From an uncultured Eubacteriales bacterium (lineage in GTDB: Bacteria > Bacillota > Clostridia > Oscillospirales > Oscillospiraceae), in NCBI GenBank assembly GCA_900317855.1, contig ONIG01000011.1:1-50981 (forward strand): 50,981 nt of DNA, written 5' to 3'. Positions 21,441 to 31,092 of this stretch are shown in pieces. The translations under genes and the position numbers were made by a program. A model generated the notes under the pieces. That model saw nothing but the letters and a program-made list of their open reading frames with translations, searched no databases and was not told where the DNA came from. Numbering within the stretch: position 1 is the first letter of the stretch; the number at the start of each line of letters is the position of its first letter.

Positions 21441-22640
21441 TTATTTCACGACCTGCCCGTTGGACAGGCCCTTGCCGGTGACGACGATCTCGTTGCCGGC
21501 GCGCAGGGCGTTGCTCTCCGTGCTCTGGGCGACGAGACAGTAGTCGTCGGTCTGATAGATGATCTCGATCGGTTTTTTCTCCAGCTGCGCCGCCGTGACG
21601 GCGTAGACGTACGACTGCCCGTCATCGTCCATGTGCACGGCCTTGAGCGGGACGCGCAGGCCGGTGTGCTCGCTGTAGACGACGTCGGCCGTCGTCTTGC
21701 GCATGGCCAGCGTGTCGGCCAGCGCTGCGTTGCACGCGAACACGACGGCGACCTTGCCGCTGCCGTCCGGCTCGCTCTTGCTCAGCACGGTCGCCGAGAC
21801 GGTGCCGTTATAATGCTGCGGAAAGTCGAGCGCGGCGCTGCCGCCCAGGTTCAGGCGGTCGGCGTCGGCCTTGTTCATGACGGAGGCGAAGTACCACTTT
21901 TTCGCCGTGACGAGCTTGCCGATGGCGTTGGCGGGCGTCGCGGGGGTGGTGCGCTCGAGCGCGTCCACGCCGTCGGGCGTGAGGTTTTCGAGCATGTCCG
22001 ATGTGAGCGATTCATATCCGTCGGTCGTGGACGTGAACAGGCCCGCGGCCGGGGCCGTGATGCTGCCGCGGCCGGCACCGGCGTTTTCCAGCTGGTGCAG
22101 CTCGGCGTTGAGCGCGTCGAGGTCGCCCTGCGAGACGGTGCCGGTCGCCGAGCCGAAGAGCAGAGAGCTGAGATCCATGCAGAGGTCGTCCAGCTCCGAG
22201 GTGCTGCCGGCGGAGACGGCGGCGTTGAGCTGCAGGATGGCGCTGCGCACGTCGCTGTCGCGGTCGGACGCGCCGGAGGCGCTGCCCGCGCGCGAGAGCA
22301 GGCTCGAGACGTAGGCGATCTCCTTTTTCAGCTCGCGGGCGCGGCTGGCGCTGTCGAGCGCGGCCTTGGAGTCCACGCCGATGGCGATCTCGCCGCCGCG
22401 CGCGACTTCCTTGCCGTCGTCCACGGACAGGGACAGAAACTCCTTGTCCGAGGCAATGACCTGCTCCTCGCGCACGACGATGCCGCTGGCCTGTCCGCTC
22501 TCGCTGACGGTCACGAGCACCGCCGGGGCGGTGGCGTAGGACTGCTGCGTTGAGCGGAACAGGTACACGCCCAGATACACGAGCATGGCCGCGAAGAGCA
22601 CGAACATGGCGATGTTCGTGAAGGTATTCGTTTTCTTCAA
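21441..22640 (-). CDS. HlyD-like membrane-fusion/adaptor protein, 399 aa
   Basis: One N-terminal membrane segment (about 9-29) is followed by an extracytoplasmic protein with barrel-sandwich halves: SGIVVREEQVI with SVDDGKEVARGGEIA (about 55-90) and SITAPAAGLFTSTTDGYES (about 190-210). They flank a helical hairpin (about 95-185), and beta-barrel/membrane-proximal domains follow. HlyD-type adaptors normally link an inner-membrane exporter to the envelope; in Clostridia solitary members occur beside division genes and their partner is often unknown. No transporter gene is adjacent. It sits between hfq and yggS, so a role in envelope or division physiology is possible but unproven. Confidence 0.8.
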   Translation of the reverse strand: MKKTNTFTNIAMFVLFAAMLVYLGVYLFRSTQQSYATAPAVLVTVSESGQASGIVVREEQVIASDKEFLSLSVDDGKEVARGGEIAIGVDSKAALDSASRARELKKEIAYVSSLLSRAGSASGASDRDSDVRSAILQLNAAVSAGSTSELDDLCMDLSSLLFGSATGTVSQGDLDALNAELHQLENAGAGRGSITAPAAGLFTSTTDGYESLTSDMLENLTPDGVDALERTTPATPANAIGKLVTAKKWYFASVMNKADADRLNLGGSAALDFPQHYNGTVSATVLSKSEPDGSGKVAVVFACNAALADTLAMRKTTADVVYSEHTGLRVPLKAVHMDDDGQSYVYAVTAAQLEKKPIEIIYQTDDYCLVAQSTESNALRAGNEIVVTGKGLSNGQVVK

Positions 22641-22677
22641 ATCCGACCCTCCTTTCGGCGGGGGGGGCGGCGGGAGA

Positions 22678-22905
22678 TCAGCCCTGCAGCTCGAGCGAGA
22701 CCGGCCGCGCCGGGGCGACCGTCGAGATCGCGTGCTTGTAGATCATCTGCTGCCGGCCGTCGGCGTCGATGAGCACGACGAAGCTGTCAAAGCTGCGCAC
22801 AACGCCGCGCAGCTGGAACCCGTTCATGAGAAACAGGGTCACGGGGATCTTTTCCCGCCGGATGTAATTGAGGAATGCGTCCTGAAGGTTCTGTGTCTTT
22901 TGCAT
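22678..22905 (-). CDS. hfq: RNA chaperone Hfq, 75 aa
   Basis: A complete Sm fold: [20 protein letters not shown] (helix and Sm1) and the YKHAIST motif of Sm2 (Hfq consensus YKHA). Hfq hexamers bind sRNAs and A/U-rich mRNA. The start at 22905 (MQKTQNLQ) follows AAAGGAGCGG; the longer upstream frame (MINKCTPAP...) overlaps that site and is rejected. It is downstream of miaA, the same adjacency as in many bacteria. The C-terminus is short, as usual in Gram-positive Hfq. Confidence 0.96.
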   Translation of the reverse strand: MQKTQNLQDAFLNYIRREKIPVTLFLMNGFQLRGVVRSFDSFVVLIDADGRQQMIYKHAISTVAPARPVSLELQG

Positions 22906-22945
22906 GATCGCCGCTCCTTTGGCCGGAGCGGGGGTACATTTATTT

Positions 22946-22974
22946 ATCATAACACAATCTGCCGCTCCGTGAAA
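22946..22974 (-). promoter_or_regulatory. Promoter candidate for hfq
   Basis: Minus strand: TTTCAC (22974-22969), 17-nt spacer, TATGAT (22951-22946), 41 nt before the hfq start. It would let hfq be expressed apart from miaA. Confidence 0.45.
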
Positions 22975-23032
22975 TAGTGAATTTATACAAATCCGGTCGA
23001 AATGGCAGTTTCCACCGGATCCGTACAGGCCC

Positions 23033-23977
23033 CTATTCTATACCGCGGCCGGATAAGAATTGCGTCGAAAGGCGGCACGCCCGGTCCATGTCCGGCGTTT
23101 TTTCGTGCCGGAGCCAGAACAGGTCCCGGTCCCGCCGCAGCCACGTGAGCTGGCGCTTGGCATAGCGCCGGGAGGCGAGCTGGATGGCGGCGACGGCCTC
23201 CTGCGGTGTGGCTTCGCCCCGCACGGCGGCGACGGCCTCCTTGTAGCCGATGGCCTGCATGGCCGTGCAGCCGGCCGGGACACCGGCGGCCAGCAGCGCG
23301 CGCACCTCGTCGAACAGGCCCTGGCGCACCATGAGCTCCACGCGCCGGTCGATGCGGTCGTAGAGGTCCTGCCGGTCGGCAAAATCGAGCGCGATCTTCG
23401 CCGCGTCGTACCGCGGCGGTACGGCGCGGGTCTCGGCATCGTGCTGCGTGATGGTCTTGCCCGTGAGGATGTAGACCTCCATGGCGCGCACGATGCGCTT
23501 TTTGTCCGCGGGGTGGAGCCTGGCCGCCCGCTCGGGATCCACCTTGCGCAGCTCGCCGAGCAGGCCCTCGCCGCCGATCTCGTCGTAGCGCTCGCTCAGC
23601 TCCTGCCGCAGCGCGGTGTCGGCCGTGCCGTCGGCAAACGTGCGCCCGGCGATGAGCGAGTCGATATACAGCCCCGTGCCGCCGACGACGACCGGCAGTT
23701 TTCCGCGCGCGAGGATATCATCCACGCAGGCGGCCGCCTCCGCCGCATAGCGCGAGACGGAGTAGTTTTCCGCGGGGTCTGCGATGTCGATCATGTGGTG
23801 CGGTACGCCCTGCATCTCTTCCGGCGTGGGCTTGGCCGTGCCGATGTCCATGCCGCGGTAGATCTGCATCGAGTCGGCCGAGACGACCTCGCCGCCGAGC
23901 CGCTGCGCGAGCGCCACGCCGAGCGCGGTCTTGCCCGAGGCGGTCGGGCCGGTGATGACGACCAGTTTTGGCTGCAT
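23033..23977 (-). CDS. miaA: tRNA dimethylallyltransferase MiaA, 314 aa
   Basis: P-loop GPTASGKT (10-17), then [20 protein letters not shown] and [16 protein letters not shown], which are MiaA signatures, and [13 protein letters not shown]. It adds a dimethylallyl group to A37 of tRNAs reading UNN codons. The MiaB product encoded at 27069 then methylthiolates the same base, so both steps lie in this window. The length is typical. The start follows AAAGGAGAC. mutL and hfq neighbour it as in enterobacteria, with degV inserted on the opposite strand. Confidence 0.97.
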   Translation of the reverse strand: MQPKLVVITGPTASGKTALGVALAQRLGGEVVSADSMQIYRGMDIGTAKPTPEEMQGVPHHMIDIADPAENYSVSRYAAEAAACVDDILARGKLPVVVGGTGLYIDSLIAGRTFADGTADTALRQELSERYDEIGGEGLLGELRKVDPERAARLHPADKKRIVRAMEVYILTGKTITQHDAETRAVPPRYDAAKIALDFADRQDLYDRIDRRVELMVRQGLFDEVRALLAAGVPAGCTAMQAIGYKEAVAAVRGEATPQEAVAAIQLASRRYAKRQLTWLRRDRDLFWLRHEKTPDMDRACRLSTQFLSGRGIE

Positions 23978-24021
23978 TGTGATAGTCTCCTTTCCGTGGG
24001 GGAGAATTCAGAAAGATTATG

Positions 24022-24049
24022 TTGAAAAGTATTAGAAATGTGTTAGAAT
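24022..24049 (+). promoter_or_regulatory. Promoter of degV
   Basis: TTGAAA (24022-24027), 16-nt spacer, TAGAAT (24044-24049), 37 nt upstream of the ATG, in a locally AT-rich stretch. Confidence 0.7.
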
Positions 24050-24085
24050 GAAAGCACATTCCCCAGTTTTCAGGAAGGTGAACCC

Positions 24086-24928
24086 ATGAAGATCAAAATT
24101 TCTGCCGACAGCACGTGCGATCTCTCGCCCGAACTGATCGAGCGCTATCACATCGGCATCACGCCGCTGTACATCATCCGCGGCGAGGAGGCCCTGCGCG
24201 ACGGCATTGACGTGCATCCGCAGGAGCTCTACGATTATGCCGACGCCACGGGCAAGCTCTGCAAGACCGCAGCGGTGAACGTGTCGGACTATCTGGCGTA
24301 CTTCGCTGCGTGCCGGGAGGAATATGACGCCGTGATCCACTTCACGATCTCGAGCGACATGTCCGGCTGCTACCAGAACGCCTGCATCGCGGCCAGGGAG
24401 TTTACGAACGTCTATCCCGTGGATTCGCGCAACCTCTCAACCGGCATCGGCCACCTGGTGCTCAACGCGGCCGAGATGGCCGAGCAGGGCATGGACGCGG
24501 CCGACATTGCGGCGGCGCTGGAGAAAAAGCGCGAGAAGCTCGATGTCAGCTTCGTGATCGATACGCTGGAATATCTCAAGCGCGGCGGCCGCTGCTCGGC
24601 GCTCGTGGCCATGAGCGCGAACCTCCTGCATCTCAAGCCGTGCATCGAGGTCAAGGACGGCAAGATGGGCGTCGGCCGCAAGTACCGCGGCAAGCTTGAA
24701 AAGTGCTACGTGCAGTACATCGAGGACCGGCTCAAGGGCCGCGACGACATTGACTGCCGCCGCATCTTCATCACGGACTCCGGCATCGATGAGGCCACGT
24801 GGAAGGAGCTCGAGCGCGTCGTGCGCGCGTGCCAGCCGTTTGAGGAGGTTCTCCACACGCAGGCCGGCTGCACGGTGTCGAACCACTGCGGGCCCGGCTG
24901 CATGGGCATTTTGTACTACCACAAGTAA
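24086..24928 (+). CDS. DegV-family fatty-acid-binding protein, 280 aa
   Basis: The N-terminal IKISADSTCDLSPELIERY is the DegV signature. HFTISSDMSGCYQNA (about 90-105) forms the fatty-acid head-group pocket, and LKRGGRCSALVAM and GCTVSNHCGPGCMGILY complete the fold. In Gram-positive bacteria some DegV proteins (FakB) present fatty acids to the FakA kinase; no fakA is adjacent. It is a single gene with its own promoter (24022-24049) and terminator (24947-24983), lying between the opposed mutL and miaA. Confidence 0.92.
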   Translation: MKIKISADSTCDLSPELIERYHIGITPLYIIRGEEALRDGIDVHPQELYDYADATGKLCKTAAVNVSDYLAYFAACREEYDAVIHFTISSDMSGCYQNACIAAREFTNVYPVDSRNLSTGIGHLVLNAAEMAEQGMDAADIAAALEKKREKLDVSFVIDTLEYLKRGGRCSALVAMSANLLHLKPCIEVKDGKMGVGRKYRGKLEKCYVQYIEDRLKGRDDIDCRRIFITDSGIDEATWKELERVVRACQPFEEVLHTQAGCTVSNHCGPGCMGILYYHK

Positions 24929-24946
24929 ACAAAGTTGTACAGTCTG

Positions 24947-24983
24947 ACAGGGAGCGCGTTCCGGCGCTCCCTGTAGTCTTTTT
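24947..24983 (+). terminator. Terminator of degV
   Basis: Stem ACAGGGAGCGC / GCGCTCCCTGT, 6-nt loop, then AGTC and TTTTT (24979-24983). The T tract overlaps the last codon of mutL on the other strand. Confidence 0.8.
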
Positions 24984-26916
24984 AAACAATGCGCTTGAAG
25001 AGCTTGTCCAGCTCCCGGCGCGTGAGCGTCACGGCGACGGGGCGGCCGTGCGGGCAGTATTTCACTTCTCCCGCGCACACCGCATCCGCCAGACGCAGCA
25101 GCTCCTCGGGCTCGGTCTGCCAGCCGGCCTTGATGGCCGCCTTGCACGCCACGGTCTTGAGCACCTCGTCGCGCACGGACTGCGCGTCCATGCGCGCGCC
25201 ATGGCGCAGCTGCGCGCAGATCTCCTCGAGCGCGGGCAGGGCGTCCGCCGCGTCGAGCTGCGCAGGCACGCCGCGGAGAATGTAATCATTGCGGCCGAAC
25301 GGCTCGAGCGTGAAGCCGAGCTCCGCGAGCACGTCGCCGTACTGCTGCAGCACGTCGGCATCGCTCGCGTCCGGCGTGAAGGGCAGCGGCTCGAGCAGCG
25401 TCTGCGACGGGATGTCGGCGGGGCTCTGCCGCAGGCGGTCAAAGTTGATGCGCTCGTGTGCCGCATGCTTGTCGATGAGGATGAGCGTCTCGCCCTTTTC
25501 GACGAGAATGTAGGTGTGCATCGCCTCGCCGATCAGGCGGGCGGGCGGCTCGGCCGGGGGCGCGGCGCTCTCGAGCGGGGAAGGGATGACCGGTTCCTGC
25601 TCGATGGCGGTCTGCGCGGGCTGTGCGACAGGCACGACCGGCTCCGGCGGTGTGCCCGGCGCGGGGCGCGCGGGTGTCACAAACGCCGGCGGCGGGGCAA
25701 CGCGCGGCGCGGCGAAGGCCGACGCCGTCGGCGAGCGGAACGCGACCGCCTCCTCCGCCGGGACGGCGGGCGCATAGGTGCGCGCGGGCGCGAATGTCGG
25801 CGCTGCGGGTGCGGGCGGGTGCTGTGCTGCGGCCGGTGCCGCTTTCGGCGCCGACGGCACGAACGGGTCTGCCTTCGGCGCGGGCTCCGGTTTGGGTGCT
25901 GTCCTCGGCAGCGTGGTCACGGGCTCCCTTTCCGCCTCGAGCGCGGCGCGCGCACCGTAATACACGGCGTCGAACACCGCGCGCTCGTGCGTGAACTTCA
26001 CCTCGGTCTTGGCCGGGTGGACGTTCACGTCCACGGCCGCGCAGCTGAGCTCGATATACAGCACGCACGCGGGGAAGCGCCCCACGAGCAGCGTGTTGCG
26101 GTAGGCCTGCTCGAGCGCGGCCTGCAGTGCGGCGGATCTGATCCACCGGCCGTTGCAGAAGAAATACTGCTGCGCGCGGCTGCCGCGCCCGGCGGCGGGC
26201 GAGGAGATGAAGCCGTGCACGCGCACGCCGTCAGCTTCGCCCGCGCAGGGCAGCAGGCTCATGGCGAGGTCGCGCCCGAGCAGGCTGTAGACGCAGCTGT
26301 CGAGCTTGTTGTCGCCGGGGGAGAAGAAGACCTCCTCCCCGTCGCGGATGCAGCGCACGGACACATCCGGCCGGCCGAGCGCGCACCGCAGCGCGGCGGC
26401 GGCACAGGCCGCGCCCTCCGCGCGGTCGGACTTCAGGAATTTGCGCCGGGCGGGCGTGTTGAAAAACAGGTCGCGCACGATCATCGTCGTGCCCTCGGGG
26501 CAGCCGGTTTCGTACATGTCCTGAATGTCGCCCGCGTCGAGCGTCATGTGCGTGCCGGCGGCCGCGCCGCGCTGCCGCGTCGTGAGCGTGATGTGCGACA
26601 CGGCGCTGATCGCCGCCAGCGCCTCGCCGCGAAAGCCCATCGTGCCGATGGCCTCGAGCCCCTGCTCGTCGTGCAGCTTGCTCGTCGCGTGGCGCAAAAA
26701 CGCGATGCCCGCGTCCTCGGGCGCCATGCCGCAGCCGTCATCCGTCACGCGCAGATACGTCGCGCCGCCGCCGCGCAGCTCCACCGTCACGGTGCGGGCT
26801 CCGGCGTCGAACGCGTTTTCCACCAGCTCCTTGACGACCGAGGCGGGCCGCTCCACGACCTCGCCCGCGGCGATCAGATCCGCCAGATGCGGAGAGAGAA
26901 TTTGAATATCGGGCAT
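24982..26916 (-). CDS. mutL: DNA mismatch repair protein MutL (endonuclease type), 644 aa
   Basis: The GHKL ATPase domain (about 1-330) has E30 in KELVENAFDAGA, DDGCGM and TMGFRGEALAAI. The C-terminal domain (about 460-644) carries the endonuclease/zinc motifs in DKHAAHERINFD (near residue 483), ACKAAIKAG and CPHGRP (near 620). It therefore resembles the nicking MutL of organisms without MutH rather than the E. coli form. The linker (about 335-455) is Pro/Ala-rich low complexity. The start follows a GGAGGGC box. It is divergent from miaB-mutS, with a TATAAT at 26974-26969 as the likely -10 on this strand, so MutS and MutL are encoded back to back. Confidence 0.96.
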   Translation of the reverse strand: MPDIQILSPHLADLIAAGEVVERPASVVKELVENAFDAGARTVTVELRGGGATYLRVTDDGCGMAPEDAGIAFLRHATSKLHDEQGLEAIGTMGFRGEALAAISAVSHITLTTRQRGAAAGTHMTLDAGDIQDMYETGCPEGTTMIVRDLFFNTPARRKFLKSDRAEGAACAAAALRCALGRPDVSVRCIRDGEEVFFSPGDNKLDSCVYSLLGRDLAMSLLPCAGEADGVRVHGFISSPAAGRGSRAQQYFFCNGRWIRSAALQAALEQAYRNTLLVGRFPACVLYIELSCAAVDVNVHPAKTEVKFTHERAVFDAVYYGARAALEAEREPVTTLPRTAPKPEPAPKADPFVPSAPKAAPAAAQHPPAPAAPTFAPARTYAPAVPAEEAVAFRSPTASAFAAPRVAPPPAFVTPARPAPGTPPEPVVPVAQPAQTAIEQEPVIPSPLESAAPPAEPPARLIGEAMHTYILVEKGETLILIDKHAAHERINFDRLRQSPADIPSQTLLEPLPFTPDASDADVLQQYGDVLAELGFTLEPFGRNDYILRGVPAQLDAADALPALEEICAQLRHGARMDAQSVRDEVLKTVACKAAIKAGWQTEPEELLRLADAVCAGEVKYCPHGRPVAVTLTRRELDKLFKRIV

Positions 26917-26985
26917 CGTTTGCCCTCCTTTAAGTACAGTCCATGGGGCGCGTGCGCCCCGCGCGTATATTATAAAGGATTGTCA

Positions 26986-27014
26986 TTGAAAATTCCACCG
27001 CGAAATGCTACAAT
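26986..27014 (+). promoter_or_regulatory. Promoter of miaB-mutS
   Basis: TTGAAA (26986-26991), 17-nt spacer, TACAAT (27009-27014), 55 nt upstream of the miaB ATG. Confidence 0.75.
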
Positions 27015-27068
27015 ATTCTATCACACTTCAAATTTTATCCGGCCGGGCCGGACAGGCAGGAGCATTGC

Positions 27069-28481
27069 ATGAGCTATCAGAGAACGGAGATCCCCGAATC
27101 GGACATCCAGCACCAGATGGATATCTGCGCGCAGCTGCGCGCGCACTTCACCGCCGGCGGCCGCCAGCCGCTGGCCATGGTCGATACCTACGGCTGCCAG
27201 CAGAACGAGGCCGACAGCGAAAAGCTGCGCGGCTATCTGCGCGCCATGGGCTTTGACTTCACTCAGGACGAATTCGCGGCCGACGTCGTCGTCATGAACA
27301 CCTGCGCCGTGCGCGAGCACGCCGAGACGCGCGTGTTCGGCAACGTCGGCGCGCTGACGCACACCAAGGCGCGCAACCCCAACCAGATCATCGCGGTCTG
27401 CGGCTGCATGGCGCAGCAGGAACACGTGGCAGAGAAGCTGAAAAAGTCCTACCGCATCGTCGACCTCGTCTTCGGCCCGCACGAGCTGTGGCGCTTTCCG
27501 GAGCTGCTGCGCACCGTCTGCACCGAGCACCGGCGCGTGTTTGCCATCGCGCCGGCGGACGGCAGCGTGGCCGAGGGCATCCCCCAGCAGCGCGACGGCA
27601 GCGTCAAGGCGTGGCTGTCGATCATGTACGGGTGCAACAACTTCTGCACCTACTGCATCGTGCCGTATGTGCGCGGGCGCGAGCGCTCCCGCCATCCGGA
27701 CGAGATCGAGCGTGAGGCGCGCGAGCTCGTCGCGGCGGGGTATAAGGACATCACGCTCCTGGGGCAGAACGTCGACTCCTACGGCCGCGACCTCGACGAG
27801 GACGTGGATTTTGCCGACCTCATCCGGCGCATCAACGCCATCCCGGGCGACTTCATCATCCGTTTCATGAGCAGCCACCCGAAGGACGCGACGGAAAAGC
27901 TCTTTCGCGCCATGGCCGAGTGCGAAAAGTGCGCGCACCAGATGCATCTGCCCGTGCAGAGCGGCAATGACCGCGTCCTGCACGCGATGAACCGCGGCTA
28001 CACGCGCGAGAAATATCTGGCGCAGGTGGCGCTCGCGCGGCAGTACATGCCCGACCTCGTGCTCACGACGGACATCATCGTGGGCTTCCCCGGCGAGACG
28101 GACGAAGAGTTTCAGGACACGCTCTCGCTCATCGAGACCGTGCGCTACGATGCGATGTTCACCTTCATCTACTCGCCGCGCGTCGGCACCCCGGCGGCGA
28201 AGATGCCCGACCCCTACACCCGCGCGCAGAAGCAGGTGCGCTTTGACGCGCTCGTCGCGGCGGCCAACCGCATCTCGGAGGAGAAGCACCGCGCCTATGA
28301 GGGCAGCGTGCAGCGCGTGCTCGTCGACGGGGCCGACGGCCGGGGCGACCATCCGCTCACGGCGCGCACGAAGGGCGGCCGCCTCGTGCATATGCGCGGG
28401 GACGCGTCCCTCGTCGGCCGGTTCGTGGACGTGAAGATCACCGGCAGCAACACCTGGGCGCTCTATGGCGAGGAGGTATAA
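27069..28481 (+). CDS. miaB: tRNA-2-methylthio-N6-dimethylallyladenosine synthase MiaB, 470 aa
   Basis: An N-terminal methylthiotransferase domain has TYGCQQNEADSEKLRG and VMNTCAVREHAE (auxiliary cluster cysteines, the third in GCMAQQ). The radical-SAM domain has CNNFCTYC (C189, C193, C196), and a C-terminal TRAM domain ends the protein. It converts the MiaA product i6A37 to ms2i6A37. The N-terminus is about 30 residues longer than the shortest homologues. mutS follows after only 3 nt, so the two genes are one transcription unit. Confidence 0.95.
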   Translation: MSYQRTEIPESDIQHQMDICAQLRAHFTAGGRQPLAMVDTYGCQQNEADSEKLRGYLRAMGFDFTQDEFAADVVVMNTCAVREHAETRVFGNVGALTHTKARNPNQIIAVCGCMAQQEHVAEKLKKSYRIVDLVFGPHELWRFPELLRTVCTEHRRVFAIAPADGSVAEGIPQQRDGSVKAWLSIMYGCNNFCTYCIVPYVRGRERSRHPDEIEREARELVAAGYKDITLLGQNVDSYGRDLDEDVDFADLIRRINAIPGDFIIRFMSSHPKDATEKLFRAMAECEKCAHQMHLPVQSGNDRVLHAMNRGYTREKYLAQVALARQYMPDLVLTTDIIVGFPGETDEEFQDTLSLIETVRYDAMFTFIYSPRVGTPAAKMPDPYTRAQKQVRFDALVAAANRISEEKHRAYEGSVQRVLVDGADGRGDHPLTARTKGGRLVHMRGDASLVGRFVDVKITGSNTWALYGEEV

Positions 28482-28484
28482 CGC

Positions 28485-31091
28485 ATGGCGGAACTGACGC
28501 CGATGAAACGGCAATATTACGAGATCAAGCAGCGCAACCCCGACTGCCTGCTGTTTTTCCGGCTGGGCGATTTCTATGAGATGTTCGACGACGACGCGCG
28601 CCTGGCCGCGCGCGAGCTCGACCTTACGCTCACGACGCGCGACCGCAATGTCGAGGACCCGGCCGAGCGCACGCCCATGTGCGGTGTGCCGTACCACTCG
28701 GCCGAGGCGTACATCGGCCGCCTGATTGCCAAGGGCTACAAGGTGGCCATCTGCGAGCAGATGGAGGACCCCGCGCTGGCCAAGGGGCTGGTCGACCGGG
28801 ACGTGATCCGCATCATCACGCCCGGTACGGTCACGGCCTCGTCCATGCTCGAGGAGAATAAGTCGAATTACCTCTGCGCGGTGTATCTCAGCGGGCAGTC
28901 CGGCGGCACGGCGTTCTGCGACCTCTCGACGGGGGAATTCTGCGCCGCGAACTACCCGGCCGACGCCGTGAGCCACATCCTCAACGAGCTCGGCCGCTTC
29001 GCCCCGCGCGAGGCCGTGTGCGCCGACGCGGCGGCGGAACATGACGAGATCCGCACCTTCCTCACCAAGCGCCTCGGCAGCCTGGTCGAGGCGGGCGGCG
29101 ACCGGTTTGAATACATGGCGGCGGCTGCGCGCGTGTGCGAGCAGTTCGGCGTGCAGAGCACGGACGAGCTCGGCCTCGGCGAGGCGCCGGCGGCCGTGTG
29201 CGCGGCCGGGGCGCTGCTGGCCTACCTGCACGAGACGCAAAAGTGCGACCTCGGCCACATCCGGCGGCTGGAGCTGCTGGGCGATGACCACTACATGGAG
29301 CTCGACTACACCACGCGCCGCAACCTCGAGCTGACGGAAAACCTCCGCTCCGGCGAAAAGCGCGGCAGCCTCCTCTGGGTGCTCGACAAGACGAAAACGC
29401 CCATGGGCGGCCGCCTGCTGCGCGCATGGGTGGAGCGTCCGCTGCTCAGCCCCGTGCAGATCCGCCGCCGCCTCGGCGCGGTGGAGGAGCTGGCGGGCGA
29501 TAACGTCCTGCGGGGCGAGCTCATCCGCTGCCTGCGCGAGATCGGCGACATGCAGCGCCTTGTCTCCCGCGCGGTGTACGGCTCGGCCAATGGGCGCGAC
29601 CTGCATGCGCTGGCCCTGTGCTGCGCGCAGCTGCCGAGCCTGACGGCGCTGCTGAAAGACGTGCATAGCGCGGCCCTGCGCGACATTGCGCAGATGGACA
29701 CGCTCACCGACCTCTGCGCGCGCATCGACCGCGCCATCTGCGACGAGCCGCCGTTTTCCGTGCGCGAGGGCGGTATCCTCCGACCGGGCTACAGCGAGGA
29801 GGTCGACCACCTGCGCAACGTGCGCGACCACGGCGCGCAGACCGTCGCCGAGCTCGAGCAGCGCGAGCGCGAGCGCACCGGCGCGAAAAAGCTCAAGGTC
29901 GGCTACAACAAGGTCTTCGGCTACTACATCGACATTCCCAACAGCGCAGGCGTCACCGAGCTGCCGGAGGACTATATCCGCAAGCAGACGCTGGTCTCGA
30001 GCGAGCGCTATTTCACGCGCGAGCTCAAGGACCTCGAGAACACGCTCCTGACGGCGCGCGAGCGCATCGCGGAGCTGGAGTATACACTCTTCAACGAGGT
30101 GCGCCAGCTCGTCGCGGGCGAGGTCGCGCGCGTGCAGGCGGCGGCGGACGCCGTGGCCCGGCTCGACGCGCTGTGCTCGCTGGCGGAGACGGCGGTGAAA
30201 AACCACTACGTCTGCCCCGAGGTCGATCTCTCGCGCACGCTCGACATCCGCGAGGGGCGCCACCCCGTCGTGGAGCAGGCGCAGAAGGACAGCCTCTTTG
30301 TCCCGAACGACACGTTCCTCAACGACGCGGACGACCGCGTCGCCATCGTGACCGGGCCGAACATGGCCGGTAAATCCACGTACATGCGCCAGACCGCGCT
30401 CATCGTGCTCATGGCGCAGATGGGCTCGTTCGTCCCGGCGAAGAGCGCCGTCATCGGCGTGGTCGACCGCGTGTTCACGCGCATCGGCGCGTCCGACGAC
30501 CTGGCCGCCGGGCAGAGCACGTTCATGGTCGAGATGAGCGAGATGGCCAACATCCTCCGCCACGCCACGGCGCAGAGCCTGCTCATCCTCGATGAGATCG
30601 GCCGCGGCACGTCCACCTACGACGGCATGGCCATCGCCCGCGCGGTGCTCGAATACTGCGCGGACCCCCGCCGCCTCGGCGCCAAGACCATGTTCGCCAC
30701 GCACTACCACGAGCTGACCGCGCTCGAGCAGACGCTGCCCGGCGTACGTAACTACAACATCACGGCCAAGAAGCAGGGCGGTACGCTGCTGTTTCTGCGC
30801 AAGATCGTCGCCGGCGCGGCCGATGACAGCTACGGTATCGAGGTCGCCAAGCTCGCCGGCGTGCCCGACGCGATCATCACGAAGGCCAAGACCTACCTGC
30901 GCGAGCTGGAGTCCGGCGCGGCGGAGCCCGCCGCCCCCGCACACACGGCGCAGGATGCTGCGCAGATGACGCTCGGAGACGCGGCCGGGGATGAAATTGC
31001 CGAGGAGCTGCGCGGCATCGACCTCAACACCATCACGCCGCTCGAGGCCATGCGCCTGCTCTTTGAGCTGCAGCAGAAAGCGAGGGGCTGA
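28485..31091 (+). CDS. mutS: DNA mismatch repair protein MutS, 868 aa
   Basis: The mismatch-reading F-Y-E motif is at 30-32 (FFRLGDFYEMF). The Walker A GPNMAGKST is at 624-632, with Walker B/signature LLILDEIGRGTSTYDG and ATHYHELTALE. It recognises mispairs and recruits MutL. Its length and motif order are those of MutS1, not the Smr-bearing MutS2. The C-terminal ~25 residues keep the MLRELQ-like helix EAMRLLFELQQKA. It sits directly downstream of miaB and one base upstream of the CPBP gene. Confidence 0.97.
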   Translation: MAELTPMKRQYYEIKQRNPDCLLFFRLGDFYEMFDDDARLAARELDLTLTTRDRNVEDPAERTPMCGVPYHSAEAYIGRLIAKGYKVAICEQMEDPALAKGLVDRDVIRIITPGTVTASSMLEENKSNYLCAVYLSGQSGGTAFCDLSTGEFCAANYPADAVSHILNELGRFAPREAVCADAAAEHDEIRTFLTKRLGSLVEAGGDRFEYMAAAARVCEQFGVQSTDELGLGEAPAAVCAAGALLAYLHETQKCDLGHIRRLELLGDDHYMELDYTTRRNLELTENLRSGEKRGSLLWVLDKTKTPMGGRLLRAWVERPLLSPVQIRRRLGAVEELAGDNVLRGELIRCLREIGDMQRLVSRAVYGSANGRDLHALALCCAQLPSLTALLKDVHSAALRDIAQMDTLTDLCARIDRAICDEPPFSVREGGILRPGYSEEVDHLRNVRDHGAQTVAELEQRERERTGAKKLKVGYNKVFGYYIDIPNSAGVTELPEDYIRKQTLVSSERYFTRELKDLENTLLTARERIAELEYTLFNEVRQLVAGEVARVQAAADAVARLDALCSLAETAVKNHYVCPEVDLSRTLDIREGRHPVVEQAQKDSLFVPNDTFLNDADDRVAIVTGPNMAGKSTYMRQTALIVLMAQMGSFVPAKSAVIGVVDRVFTRIGASDDLAAGQSTFMVEMSEMANILRHATAQSLLILDEIGRGTSTYDGMAIARAVLEYCADPRRLGAKTMFATHYHELTALEQTLPGVRNYNITAKKQGGTLLFLRKIVAGAADDSYGIEVAKLAGVPDAIITKAKTYLRELESGAAEPAAPAHTAQDAAQMTLGDAAGDEIAEELRGIDLNTITPLEAMRLLFELQQKARG

Positions 31092-31092
31092 C

